This document shows positions 18,317-26,290 of a stretch of 64,000 bases of DNA, piece by piece (position 1 is the stretch's first letter; the number at the start of each line of letters is the position of its first letter). Below the pieces are notes generated by a model, which was not told the DNA's origin, made no database searches, and saw nothing but the letters and a program-made list of their open reading frames with translations. This DNA comes from JBPRGH01 sp051418055 (GTDB lineage Bacteria > Bacteroidota > Bacteroidia > Cytophagales > Cyclobacteriaceae): the NCBI GenBank assembly GCA_051418055.1, contig JBPRGH010000154.1:1-64000 (forward strand). The letters are read 5' to 3'. A program made the position numbers and the translations under genes.

Positions 18317-19504
18317 ATGGAACCATCAGATATTTCATTCGAAAATACGGCCGTTGCTTATTCGCATAAATCAGATAAGGAGCTGCAAAAAGCACATTTA
18401 CTATTTTCAGTAGTAAATAACCCCATGATGTCTAATCTGGCTACTTCTGCTGTTAAAGCAGGCCTCTGGTTACGTCTGCCGATAAAAGGGTTAATAAAAA
18501 ATACTGTCTTTGAGCTCTTCTGTGGAGGAGAGAATATTGAGGACAGCCAGGAGACAATTAAAGAGCTGGCAAATAAATCCGTTGGTACTATCCTGGATTA
18601 TTCTGTAGAGGGAGAAGGCACAGAGGAGAGCTTTGAAGCAACAAAAAACGAGATTTTAAAGACCATAGATAAAGCAGCCAGCTCTTTAAATATTCCATTT
18701 TCTGTATTTAAACCTACCGGGATCGCCTCCAGTGATATACTTGAAAAAGTTTCTGCCGGAAGTGCACTAAATGAAGGGGAAAAAAAGGCATGGGAAAATA
18801 TTCAGTCCCGTGTGAATGAGATCTGTGAATATGCTCACAGTAAAAATGTAAGAGTACTTATTGATGCCGAAGACAGCTGGTTGCAAAAAGCCATCGATGA
18901 ATTAGTATATTCCATGATGGAACGCTACAACAAAGACGAAGCGTTAATTTTCAATACTTATCAGATGTACCGTCATGAGGCTTTAAATGATCTAAGGAAT
19001 GCTCATCAACGGGCAACAATGCACCGGTATTATTTAGGTGCCAAACTTGTGCGTGGTGCCTATATGGAAAAAGAGCGTGAACGTGCTAAAGAAATGGGTT
19101 ATAAGGACCCTATTCAGCCAAATAAGGAAGCTACCGACAGAGACTATAACAAAGCCCTTCAGTTTTGCATTGATAATAAGCAACGGGTAAGTGTTTTAAA
19201 TGGCTCACATAATGAATATAGCAATAAATTTTTGGCCGTACTGATGGAAAAACACAGTATGCCAAAAAATGATGAACGGGTATGGTATGCACAACTGTAT
19301 GGAATGGGGGATAATATTTCTTTCAATCTTGCAAAGGAGGGATATAACGTAGTAAAATATGTACCCTACGGACCGGTAAAATCAGTAATGCCTTACCTGC
19401 TTAGACGTGCTGAAGAAAATACATCAGTTGCAGGACAAAGCAGCCGGGAATTGCAAATGATCCGTAAAGAGATCGAACGAAGAGAAAAAATCAAAAAGAA
19501 ATAA
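18317..19504 (+). CDS. Proline dehydrogenase (FAD), PutA N-domain type
   Basis: FAD-dependent oxidation of L-proline to pyrroline-5-carboxylate, the first step of proline catabolism. Barrel signatures include LDYSVEGEG, FKPTGIAS, LIDAEDSWLQ, TYQMYR, LGAKLVRGAYMEKER and the C-terminal YGMGDNISF and KYVPYGPVKSVMPYLLRRAEEN. The last holds the substrate-binding RRxxEN motif. It is the monofunctional form (395 residues); no P5C dehydrogenase domain or gene is in the window. Start chosen from the promoter position. Likely membrane-associated at the cytoplasmic face and feeding the quinone pool. Confidence 0.93.
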   Translation: MEPSDISFENTAVAYSHKSDKELQKAHLLFSVVNNPMMSNLATSAVKAGLWLRLPIKGLIKNTVFELFCGGENIEDSQETIKELANKSVGTILDYSVEGEGTEESFEATKNEILKTIDKAASSLNIPFSVFKPTGIASSDILEKVSAGSALNEGEKKAWENIQSRVNEICEYAHSKNVRVLIDAEDSWLQKAIDELVYSMMERYNKDEALIFNTYQMYRHEALNDLRNAHQRATMHRYYLGAKLVRGAYMEKERERAKEMGYKDPIQPNKEATDRDYNKALQFCIDNKQRVSVLNGSHNEYSNKFLAVLMEKHSMPKNDERVWYAQLYGMGDNISFNLAKEGYNVVKYVPYGPVKSVMPYLLRRAEENTSVAGQSSRELQMIRKEIERREKIKKK

Positions 19505-19533
19505 TCAACAAGACATATCTAAGACATATCTAA

Positions 19534-21258
19534 ATGTTAAGCGAACAGGAACAAATAAGAAGACAGGCAAGAGAAGAACTGGAGAAGCTGGGGATAAATC
19601 CATATCCCGCAGAAACTTTTGAAATAAATGCAGCTGCTAAAGAGATCCATCAGAATTACGAAAAGCGTAAAATAGATTATAAAAACATTTCTATTGCAGG
19701 AAGGATAATGAGCCGCAGGATAATGGGATCTGCTTCTTTTGCAGAAATCCAGGATTCTACAGGCCGTATCCAGATCTATATCAGGAGAGATGATATTTGC
19801 CCTGGTGAGGATAAAACACTTTACAACACAGTCTTCAAAAAACTCCTCGACATTGGCGATATCATTGGTATAAAAGGATATGTCTTTACCACACAAACCG
19901 GAGAGATAAGTATTCACGTTACTGATCTTAAGGTTCTCAGCAAATCGCTCCGCCCGCTTCCAATTGTTAAAGAAACTAAAGATGAGGAAGGAGCAGTTCA
20001 TCGCCATGATGCTTTTAAAGACCCTGAGCAACGTTACAGAAGGCGATATGTCGACCTGATTGTAAACCCGGAGGTAAAAGAAAATTTTGTTAAGCGCACC
20101 ACGATGATCAACTCGATGCGGGATTATCTTAATGATCGTGGCTACCTGGAGGTAGAAACACCTATCCTGCAGCCTCTCTATGGCGGTGCAGCGGCCCGGC
20201 CTTTTAAAACCCACCATAATACGCTTGACATGACACTTTACCTGCGTATTGCCAATGAGCTTTACCTTAAAAGGCTAATAGTTGGTGGCTTCGATGGGGT
20301 ATACGAATTTTCAAAAGACTTTCGTAATGAGGGAATGTCTCGTTTCCATAACCCTGAATTTACACAGGTTGAGCTTTATGTAGCTTATAAGGATTATGAA
20401 TGGATGATGAACCTCGTGGAGGAGATGATTGAGAAAGTAGCCATGGATATTCATGGTACTACAAAAGTAAAGGTGGGGAATAACCTGCTGGATTTTAAAC
20501 GTCCATGGAAACGCTATACCATGTTTGAATCTATTCAGGAATTTACCGGTATAGATATAAGTGAAATGGATGAAGAGCAGCTGCGTAAAACCGCAAAAGA
20601 ACTTAAGGTTCCGGTTGATGAATCTATGGGTAAAGGCAAACTTATAGATGAGATCTTTGGCGAAAAAGTAGAGTCACACCTGATACAGCCGACATTTATT
20701 ACTGATTATCCAATAGAAATGTCTCCCCTGGCTAAAAAACACAGCTCTAAATCCGGTCTTGTAGAACGCTTTGAAGCTATTGCCAATGGCAAAGAGATAT
20801 GCAATGCTTTCTCTGAGCTTAATGACCCTATCGATCAGCGTAAAAGATTTGAAGAGCAGCTGGAATTAGGTAAGCGTGGGGACGAAGAAGCTATGATGCT
20901 TGATGAAGATTTCCTGCGGGCTTTAGAGCATGGTATGCCTCCTACAGCAGGACTTGGAATTGGGATTGATCGGCTGGCTATGATCATGACCAACAGCAAT
21001 TCAATCCAGGATGTTCTTTTCTTCCCTCAGATGCGCCCTGAGAAAAAACCTGTTGTAGCGACCGAAGATGACTTCATAAAAAACGGTGTCAGAAAAGACC
21101 TTGTACCTATTCTACAAAAACTGGGTATAGTTACTATTAAGCAGCTTAAGGATGCTAATCCTAACAAGTTATTCAATGATGTCTGCGGAATGCGTAAAAA
21201 AATGAAACTGGATGTACAGAATCCTACGCTTGACGAAGTAAAGGAATGGACGGAGTGA
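19534..21258 (+). CDS. lysS: Lysine--tRNA ligase, class II, with C-terminal extension
   Basis: Charges tRNA-Lys. An OB-fold anticodon-binding domain fills about residues 50-170 (IAGRIMSRRIMGSASFAEIQD). The class II catalytic core follows with motif 2 (FRNEGMSRFHNPEFTQVE) and motif 3 (GLGIGIDRLAM). The last 65 or so residues (after MRPEKKP) are an extra helical segment (DLVPILQKLGIVTIKQLKDA) resembling a helix-hairpin-helix unit, absent from E. coli LysS and usual in Bacteroidota. It starts 30 bases after the proline dehydrogenase stop. Confidence 0.96.
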   Translation: MLSEQEQIRRQAREELEKLGINPYPAETFEINAAAKEIHQNYEKRKIDYKNISIAGRIMSRRIMGSASFAEIQDSTGRIQIYIRRDDICPGEDKTLYNTVFKKLLDIGDIIGIKGYVFTTQTGEISIHVTDLKVLSKSLRPLPIVKETKDEEGAVHRHDAFKDPEQRYRRRYVDLIVNPEVKENFVKRTTMINSMRDYLNDRGYLEVETPILQPLYGGAAARPFKTHHNTLDMTLYLRIANELYLKRLIVGGFDGVYEFSKDFRNEGMSRFHNPEFTQVELYVAYKDYEWMMNLVEEMIEKVAMDIHGTTKVKVGNNLLDFKRPWKRYTMFESIQEFTGIDISEMDEEQLRKTAKELKVPVDESMGKGKLIDEIFGEKVESHLIQPTFITDYPIEMSPLAKKHSSKSGLVERFEAIANGKEICNAFSELNDPIDQRKRFEEQLELGKRGDEEAMMLDEDFLRALEHGMPPTAGLGIGIDRLAMIMTNSNSIQDVLFFPQMRPEKKPVVATEDDFIKNGVRKDLVPILQKLGIVTIKQLKDANPNKLFNDVCGMRKKMKLDVQNPTLDEVKEWTE

Positions 21259-21345
21259 ATGGAAGTTTGAAGTTCAAGGTTTAAAGTTCTTAGTTCTTAG
21301 TTTTTTGTTCCTGGTTTTTTGTTCCTGGGTTTTGATTTTTGGTTC

Positions 21346-21480
21346 CGTCAGTGATAGAGGCTTTGTTTGAGCCCGTCGCTGGTACTCATGCCATGAATGA
21401 GCGTTGATTTGCGCTGATGCAGTCGTGGCATGAGTGTGCGTGAGATGGCGAGTGCCGAAAGCACGCCCGGACGGCACAAA
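21346..21480. repeat. GC-rich structured intergenic segment with inverted repeats
   Basis: A GC-rich island inside AT-rich TTTAAAGTT-like filler between lysS and the mscS-like gene. It contains the 10-bp inverted repeat ACTCATGCCA...TGGCATGAGT about 50 nt apart, and a small GTGC-CGAA-AGCAC hairpin. No credible ORF. It resembles a REP/MITE-type palindromic element, but I see no second copy in the window. Confidence 0.45.
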
Positions 21481-21561
21481 AGGAGTTTGAAGTTCAAAGT
21501 TTCATGTTTCAAGTTTAAGGTTCAAAGTTTAAAGTTTCTTCGCTCTCTGCTTATAGCTCCT

Positions 21562-23229
21562 TTACTTCTTTGGGTTAATTATATTCTCTACTCTAAAAGC
21601 GGGTGTTTTATAATCTTTGGGAAGATCTTTTTCGGGAATGGTATTTTGATTTCCATCCCTGATGGCACTATAATGAGGTGACATGATCTCAATCCCTGCT
21701 TCATTAAATTTGTCCTGGATATGCTGATGTAGTTTGGAGTAAATTTGCTCCATTCTTTCCGGAGTTTTTGTATAAGCATTTAACTCATAGTCAACATAAA
21801 AGTCACTGAGGGCTTTCTGAAGTACAAAAGGCTCTGGTGTAGAAAGTACATCATCTACTTCTTTGGCAGCGGCAATTAGCTGTTCCTGTACTTTTTGCCA
21901 TGGTACATCATATCCTATAGTCACATTTGTATGGAGGACAAGCCCAACTTCTTCGGCAGCATTGCTATAATTAATTATATGACTGCCGAGGATCATAGCA
22001 TTAGGAATAGTAATAATCACATTTTTAGGTGTTTTTATCCGTGTTACCAGAAGAGATTTTTCAACTATGGTACCAACAGTATCTGTTATCCTAACCCTGT
22101 CACCTACTATAAAAGGCCGCATATAAGTAATAACAGTTCCTGAAATAATATTGGAAATTGCCCCCGTAGATCCCAATGACAGAAGAACACCAACAAAAAT
22201 ACTTATCCCTTTAAAAGCATCAGAATCTGATCCCGGTATATATGGCCAGATTACAATGACTGTAAAAACTACAACAACAATATTTACAAGCTTATAAGTA
22301 GTATCAGCCCAATCTTTATAGAAGCCATGGATCTCCAGGTTACCGGCCTTTATTTCTTCGGAAATAAATTTTAAAAACTTATTGATATAATAGGCAATTA
22401 CTATTATTACGGCAATGGCAAATAAATTCGGCAGGTAGTTTACAAAAGCATCCCATGCAGTTCCGATCGGACGAAGGATATAGCCGAAAAGTTTATCTGC
22501 GAGGCCACGTGTCCAGGGAAAAATGCTAAAGATTATAGGAAGGTACAGGTAACCAAAAAACAGGAACAAAAACCATTTAAAGGCATTTAAGGTCCACAAT
22601 ATCCACTCAAGCTGTTTAGTGGGGGTCAGAAAAGTGGTTTGCTTTATTTTTATTTCCGAAAACCAGGCATCTTTTTTGGTCCTTATAAAAAGCCGAAGCT
22701 TTCTGAACCAGCGATTCAGGTATCGATACACCACCAGGAGGATCAAAGTCGCTGCTATGGCTCCAAGTGCTCGAAATAGACTTCTTTGAAACCTCTCCCA
22801 CCAGGCGGCTTCCTTAAGATGGGTAAGCAAAATAGTTCTGTAAGTTTCAGCCAGCTCTTCGGCAGTTACTCCCAATTGTGCAGCCTCTTCATCAGAAATA
22901 CCAGTAAGTGCATTCCCATTATGGTATATCCAGACTTTATTTTCCTGACGGTTAAGATATATGGAATCTTCTTTTAGATTGAATGTTTCAGATACAGTAC
23001 TGATTTTGCCGGTCAGCCAATCAGCACGTTCCCGCACAGACAGATCTCCGGAACCGGAAAATAACGCAAATAAAGAATCATTATCAAGATATACGACACC
23101 TACAGTATCAGGCTCAGCAGCTAATTGCTCAGCTTGTAAGGTATCTTTTTGAGCATATAAAATGGTACTGCTGAGCAGCAACAGAATAAAGACTGCTCCT
23201 TTCCTCGATATTAGTCTTGTAAAATTCAA
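21562..23229 (-). CDS. Mechanosensitive ion channel, MscS family
   Basis: Inner-membrane tension-gated channel that protects against osmotic downshock. A signal-like N-terminus and a periplasmic helical region (residues about 25-125) precede five or so transmembrane segments. The pore-lining TM3 is VGVLLSLGSTGAISNIISG (near residues 355-375). It leads into the MscS beta domain (RPFIVGDRVRITDTVGTIVEKSLLVTRI) and an alpha/beta C-terminal domain. At 555 residues it is a larger, extended MscS-like protein. Ligand or modulator unknown. Confidence 0.93.
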   Translation of the reverse strand: MNFTRLISRKGAVFILLLLSSTILYAQKDTLQAEQLAAEPDTVGVVYLDNDSLFALFSGSGDLSVRERADWLTGKISTVSETFNLKEDSIYLNRQENKVWIYHNGNALTGISDEEAAQLGVTAEELAETYRTILLTHLKEAAWWERFQRSLFRALGAIAATLILLVVYRYLNRWFRKLRLFIRTKKDAWFSEIKIKQTTFLTPTKQLEWILWTLNAFKWFLFLFFGYLYLPIIFSIFPWTRGLADKLFGYILRPIGTAWDAFVNYLPNLFAIAVIIVIAYYINKFLKFISEEIKAGNLEIHGFYKDWADTTYKLVNIVVVVFTVIVIWPYIPGSDSDAFKGISIFVGVLLSLGSTGAISNIISGTVITYMRPFIVGDRVRITDTVGTIVEKSLLVTRIKTPKNVIITIPNAMILGSHIINYSNAAEEVGLVLHTNVTIGYDVPWQKVQEQLIAAAKEVDDVLSTPEPFVLQKALSDFYVDYELNAYTKTPERMEQIYSKLHQHIQDKFNEAGIEIMSPHYSAIRDGNQNTIPEKDLPKDYKTPAFRVENIINPKK

Positions 23230-23270
23230 ATCGAAATTTATATAAGAAGAACAGCTGAGACAGGAACTGG

Positions 23271-23429
23271 TTATGATGATTTTTTGAGATTCTGCAGGCC
23301 TTTGGTTGCCTCACAGCCACAGGTAGTGCTACAACCTGCCGATTTAGTTTTCGCCTGACGCCAAAAAAAACGTACAGTATAAGCTACTGCAACAAGAAAA
23401 ATGAGTATTACTAAAATCTCCTGTACCAT
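23271..23429 (-). CDS. FeoB-associated Cys-rich membrane protein
   Basis: A 52-residue gene readable on the minus strand: an N-terminal transmembrane helix (MVQEILVILIFLVAVAYTV), a basic WRQAKTK stretch, then a cysteine cluster C33-x3-C37-x-C39 (GCSTTCGC) and a short charged tail. This layout matches the small Cys-rich proteins usually linked to FeoB ferrous iron transporters (a FeoC-like or metal-relay role is proposed, not proven). No feoB is in the window. It lies between the MscS-like gene and the inositol phosphatase gene on the same strand. Confidence 0.8.
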   Translation of the reverse strand: MVQEILVILIFLVAVAYTVRFFWRQAKTKSAGCSTTCGCEATKGLQNLKKSS

Positions 23430-23468
23430 ATATCCTCTAACTCTTTATTGACCTTATAGGTTCCTAAT

Positions 23469-24257
23469 TTACCAGTTTTGGGTTATTATTTTTCGCATTT
23501 CCGCTTGTAGTTTATTACCTGCAATTATATCACCGCCAAACAAATAGTTATTTCCGCCCTTAAAATCTGTTACAACACCGCCTGCTTCCTTAACTATTAA
23601 TGCCCCTGCTGCTATATCCCATGGCTTAAGGTTAAACTCAAAAAATCCTTCAAATCTTCCACAAGCAACATACACAAGGTCAATAGCTGCACTTCCCATC
23701 CTTCGCAGTCCGTGTGAATTTTCCATGAAAATCCTTAAAATAGAAAGATAGCTCTCCATTTTTTCAAAATTATGATATGGAAAACCGGTGGCGATAAGGC
23801 TTTCTGAAATTGATCCGGCCGGGCTTACATGTATAGGATCACCATTTAAAAACGCCCCCTGACCTTTAATGGCATAAAAGCATTCATCTCTGTTGATCTC
23901 ATATACAACACCAAGTACTATCTCGTCATTGTCCATCAAACCAATACTTATGGCATAGACAGGTACTCCATGTGTAAAATTGGTTGTGCCATCCAGAGGA
24001 TCTATAATCCAGTTAAAACGATCTCCACGTTTATCTGTGGTTCCCTCTTCAGCAATAAAACCACTTTCAGGTAAAATCTTACTACAGCCTTCCACAATCT
24101 TCTTTTCAGCCGTTTTATCGACATATGACACAAGGTCATTTTTTCCTTTTAGTTCGATATCCGACCTTGAGAAATTAAGAGACTCCTGATATATGTATTC
24201 TTTGACTTCTTTAGTCAGTTCAATAAGCTGTTTATTTATCTCCTGAAGATCTTTCAT
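23469..24257 (-). CDS. Inositol monophosphatase family protein
   Basis: Mg2+-dependent sugar phosphatase of the SuhB/IMPase family. The metal-binding motif IIDPLDGTTNFTHG and the second family motif WDIAAGALIVKEAGGVVTDF are intact, together with an upstream glutamate in FIAEEGTT. Length (262) is normal. Possible substrates include inositol-1-phosphate, 3'-phosphoadenosine-5'-phosphate (CysQ-like) and NADP, which sequence alone does not separate. Cytoplasmic. Confidence 0.93.
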   Translation of the reverse strand: MKDLQEINKQLIELTKEVKEYIYQESLNFSRSDIELKGKNDLVSYVDKTAEKKIVEGCSKILPESGFIAEEGTTDKRGDRFNWIIDPLDGTTNFTHGVPVYAISIGLMDNDEIVLGVVYEINRDECFYAIKGQGAFLNGDPIHVSPAGSISESLIATGFPYHNFEKMESYLSILRIFMENSHGLRRMGSAAIDLVYVACGRFEGFFEFNLKPWDIAAGALIVKEAGGVVTDFKGGNNYLFGGDIIAGNKLQAEMRKIITQNW

Positions 24258-24269
24258 TGAAAGAAGTAT

Positions 24270-24974
24270 TTATTTTTTTTCTAATGTTTTTCTTTTTACA
24301 AAGCTATAGGCTAATATCAATACGCTAACCCAGATAGCTGTTCTGCCTACCCATTCACCTTGTGCATAAAAGCTAGGATCGTCAGAAATACCCGGAGTAA
24401 ATATAACGGGCAATATTATTATTAATAACCCCAAAAACAGAGCTATAAAATTATATTTGTCAGAAATAGTCTTATATAATAATAATCCCCCTAACCATAT
24501 CCAAAGGGTAATACCCTGAAAGCCGGTATAGAGCGCCCACGTAGACCCCTCCTGATCTTGTAGGAAAGGTGCACCTAAGATCCAGTGGGAAATATCATAA
24601 GGCAGCCATTCAATCATAAGATATTCAAGGCTTATATAAAAAACTACCAGGTTCATCAGCCCCCATACATTAGGAGATGTGTAAGTGGTAAAATGCCAAC
24701 CTTCAAATGCCGCAATTATTATAATCGTATAAATTACCGTTCTGAGGATATTAACTTCATTAGTAAATAAAAGTTGCCACACTGTAAAAATGACCAGAAG
24801 GCATAATCCGTTAACTAATATCTTATTACCCTTACGCTGCCCTTCAAAATCCTGTAAATAATAAACCATTACTGCCACAGCCGGAAATATCAGGTATGAA
24901 AACCATCCTTCAAGTGCAGAAGCACAGAATAATATCATTATAAGCAAAGGAAATAAAAATATCTTACTTTTCAT
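24270..24974 (-). CDS. Multi-pass membrane protein of unknown function
   Basis: A 234-residue, very hydrophobic protein with about seven predicted membrane segments. No catalytic motif is recognisable. The arrangement FYISLEYLMIEWLPYDISHW...GFQGITLWIWLGGLL recalls the N-terminal membrane part of apolipoprotein N-acyltransferase, but no nitrilase domain is present, so I do not transfer that function. It overlaps the end of rsmI by 11 bases and is probably cotranscribed with it. Confidence 0.7.
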   Translation of the reverse strand: MKSKIFLFPLLIMILFCASALEGWFSYLIFPAVAVMVYYLQDFEGQRKGNKILVNGLCLLVIFTVWQLLFTNEVNILRTVIYTIIIIAAFEGWHFTTYTSPNVWGLMNLVVFYISLEYLMIEWLPYDISHWILGAPFLQDQEGSTWALYTGFQGITLWIWLGGLLLYKTISDKYNFIALFLGLLIIILPVIFTPGISDDPSFYAQGEWVGRTAIWVSVLILAYSFVKRKTLEKK

Positions 24975-25644
24975 TTTTACCTGAAATTATCACCACTATC
25001 TCTCCCTTTACCCCCTTTTCCTGAAAATATATTTTAACCTCAGAGGCCAATCCATTTATGGTTTCCTCATGAAGCTTTGTCAGCTCGCGCGAAACAGAAA
25101 CTCTTCGGTCTCCGAAAAACTGCTCAATCTCTTCTAGTAACTTAATAAGACGATATGGCGATTCATATAAAACTATAGTCCTTGTCTCTTCTGCCAATTG
25201 CTGCAGCTTAGTCTGCCGGCCTTTTTTATGAGGCAAAAACCCTTCATACAAAAAAGTATCTGAAGGCAGACCGGATTTTATAATTGCGGGTATAAAAGCA
25301 GTGGGGCCTGGAAGGCATTCAAAATTGATCTCTTCGTCAACACATGCGCGTGCCAGTAAAAAACCAGGATCAGAAATCCCCGGAGTACCGGCATCAGAGA
25401 TCAGAGCTATTTTTTCTCCTCCCTTTAGTCGTTCAAGAATTTTGGGCAGCTGTTTGTGCTCATTGTGAGCATGAAAGCTTTCCAACCTTGTGTTTATATT
25501 ATAGTGTTGTAGTAATCTTTTACTGGTCCTCGTATCTTCAGCAAGAATGGTTTGTACTTCTTTTAGAATTCTGACGGCTCTGAAGGTAATGTCTTCCAAA
25601 TTACCTATAGGAGTAGGAATAAGATAAAGGGCCGTTTCTGACAT
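24964..25644 (-). CDS. rsmI: 16S rRNA (cytidine1402-2'-O)-methyltransferase
   Basis: SAM-dependent methylation of C1402 in 16S rRNA, in the ribosomal P site, using a tetrapyrrole-methylase fold. The family's opening motif LYLIPTPIGNLEDIT and EDTRTSKRLLQHY are present, with ALISDAGTPGISDPGF as the SAM-binding loop. Length (226) is standard. Its ATG directly follows the stop of the PCD gene, with no spacer. Confidence 0.94.
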   Translation of the reverse strand: MSETALYLIPTPIGNLEDITFRAVRILKEVQTILAEDTRTSKRLLQHYNINTRLESFHAHNEHKQLPKILERLKGGEKIALISDAGTPGISDPGFLLARACVDEEINFECLPGPTAFIPAIIKSGLPSDTFLYEGFLPHKKGRQTKLQQLAEETRTIVLYESPYRLIKLLEEIEQFFGDRRVSVSRELTKLHEETINGLASEVKIYFQEKGVKGEIVVIISGKNEK

Positions 25645-25878
25645 TTACTTTTGCAGCTTATCAATTTCGTCTGCTAATTTACGGTCTTTATCCGTAACCA
25701 CATCGCCGGCATCATGTGTATTAAGGCTTATCTCTACTTTATTATAAACATTTGACCAGTTAGGATGGTGGTTCATCTTTTCGGCAACAAGAGCTACTTT
25801 GGTCATAAAGGAGAAAGCTTCTTTGAAATCTGAAAACTCAAATGTTTTTTTAAGAGCATTATTTTCTTCGTTCCACAT
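25645..25878 (-). CDS. 4a-hydroxytetrahydrobiopterin dehydratase (PCD/DCoH)
   Basis: Recycles pterin cofactor by dehydrating 4a-carbinolamine. The signature HHPNWSNVYNKVEISLNTHD is complete, giving the catalytic histidine pair and the beta strand around it. At 77 residues it is a compact PCD, shorter at the N-terminus than the mammalian enzyme. No aromatic amino-acid hydroxylase lies in the window. It heads a rsmI-membrane protein string on the minus strand. Confidence 0.88.
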   Translation of the reverse strand: MWNEENNALKKTFEFSDFKEAFSFMTKVALVAEKMNHHPNWSNVYNKVEISLNTHDAGDVVTDKDRKLADEIDKLQK

Positions 25879-25952
25879 GATGATCTGTTTAATTTTAGTT
25901 TATAGAAAAGTTGAATAGCTAATAATGCTATAACAATATTTGACCTTAATGT

Positions 25953-26219
25953 TTATAAGGCAATAACACCCTCCACTTCATGTGCCTTAAGATATATCCT
26001 GATAACCTCATCACTTGAGGGAGCCATTATTTTTGCCGTAAGGCTGGTGTAGTTTCCCTGTGAAGATGATTTCTGTTTGACATCATGCATAGGAAATATC
26101 TTTAATATCTCTTCTTCTTTTCCCGAGGGAACAATAAATTTAAAGGTATACAAACTTGGCCAGGCGTGGTTATTATCCAGCCGCTCTTTGAATTTATTTA
26201 TATCTGATTGAAAACTCAT
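25953..26219 (-). CDS. DUF493 family protein (YbeD-like)
   Basis: An 88-residue cytoplasmic protein of the DUF493/YbeD family: WPSLYTFKFIVPSGKE near the N-terminus and KSSSQGNYTSLTAKIMAPSSDE in the middle are the family strands. Members have an ACT-like fold and no established activity. A terminator separates it from the PpiD-like gene upstream, so it has its own promoter or a readthrough supply. Confidence 0.85.
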   Translation of the reverse strand: MSFQSDINKFKERLDNNHAWPSLYTFKFIVPSGKEEEILKIFPMHDVKQKSSSQGNYTSLTAKIMAPSSDEVIRIYLKAHEVEGVIAL

Positions 26220-26233
26220 ACTTATATAAAAAT

Positions 26234-26266
26234 AATAAAGCGGAGATGGTTCACCTCCGCTTTATT
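26234..26266 (-). terminator. Terminator of the PpiD-like gene
   Basis: 12-bp perfect stem AATAAAGCGGAG/CTCCGCTTTATT with a 9-nt loop, followed in the leftward direction by a T-rich tract. It ends the envelope operon that reads down to 26,291. Confidence 0.85.
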
Positions 26267-26290
26267 AAAAAAATATTTTAAAATGTACTG

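Noticed and set aside
21274..21477. 67-residue minus ORF in the GC-rich gap
   Set aside because: Runs over inverted repeats and simple-sequence filler, with no family resemblance.
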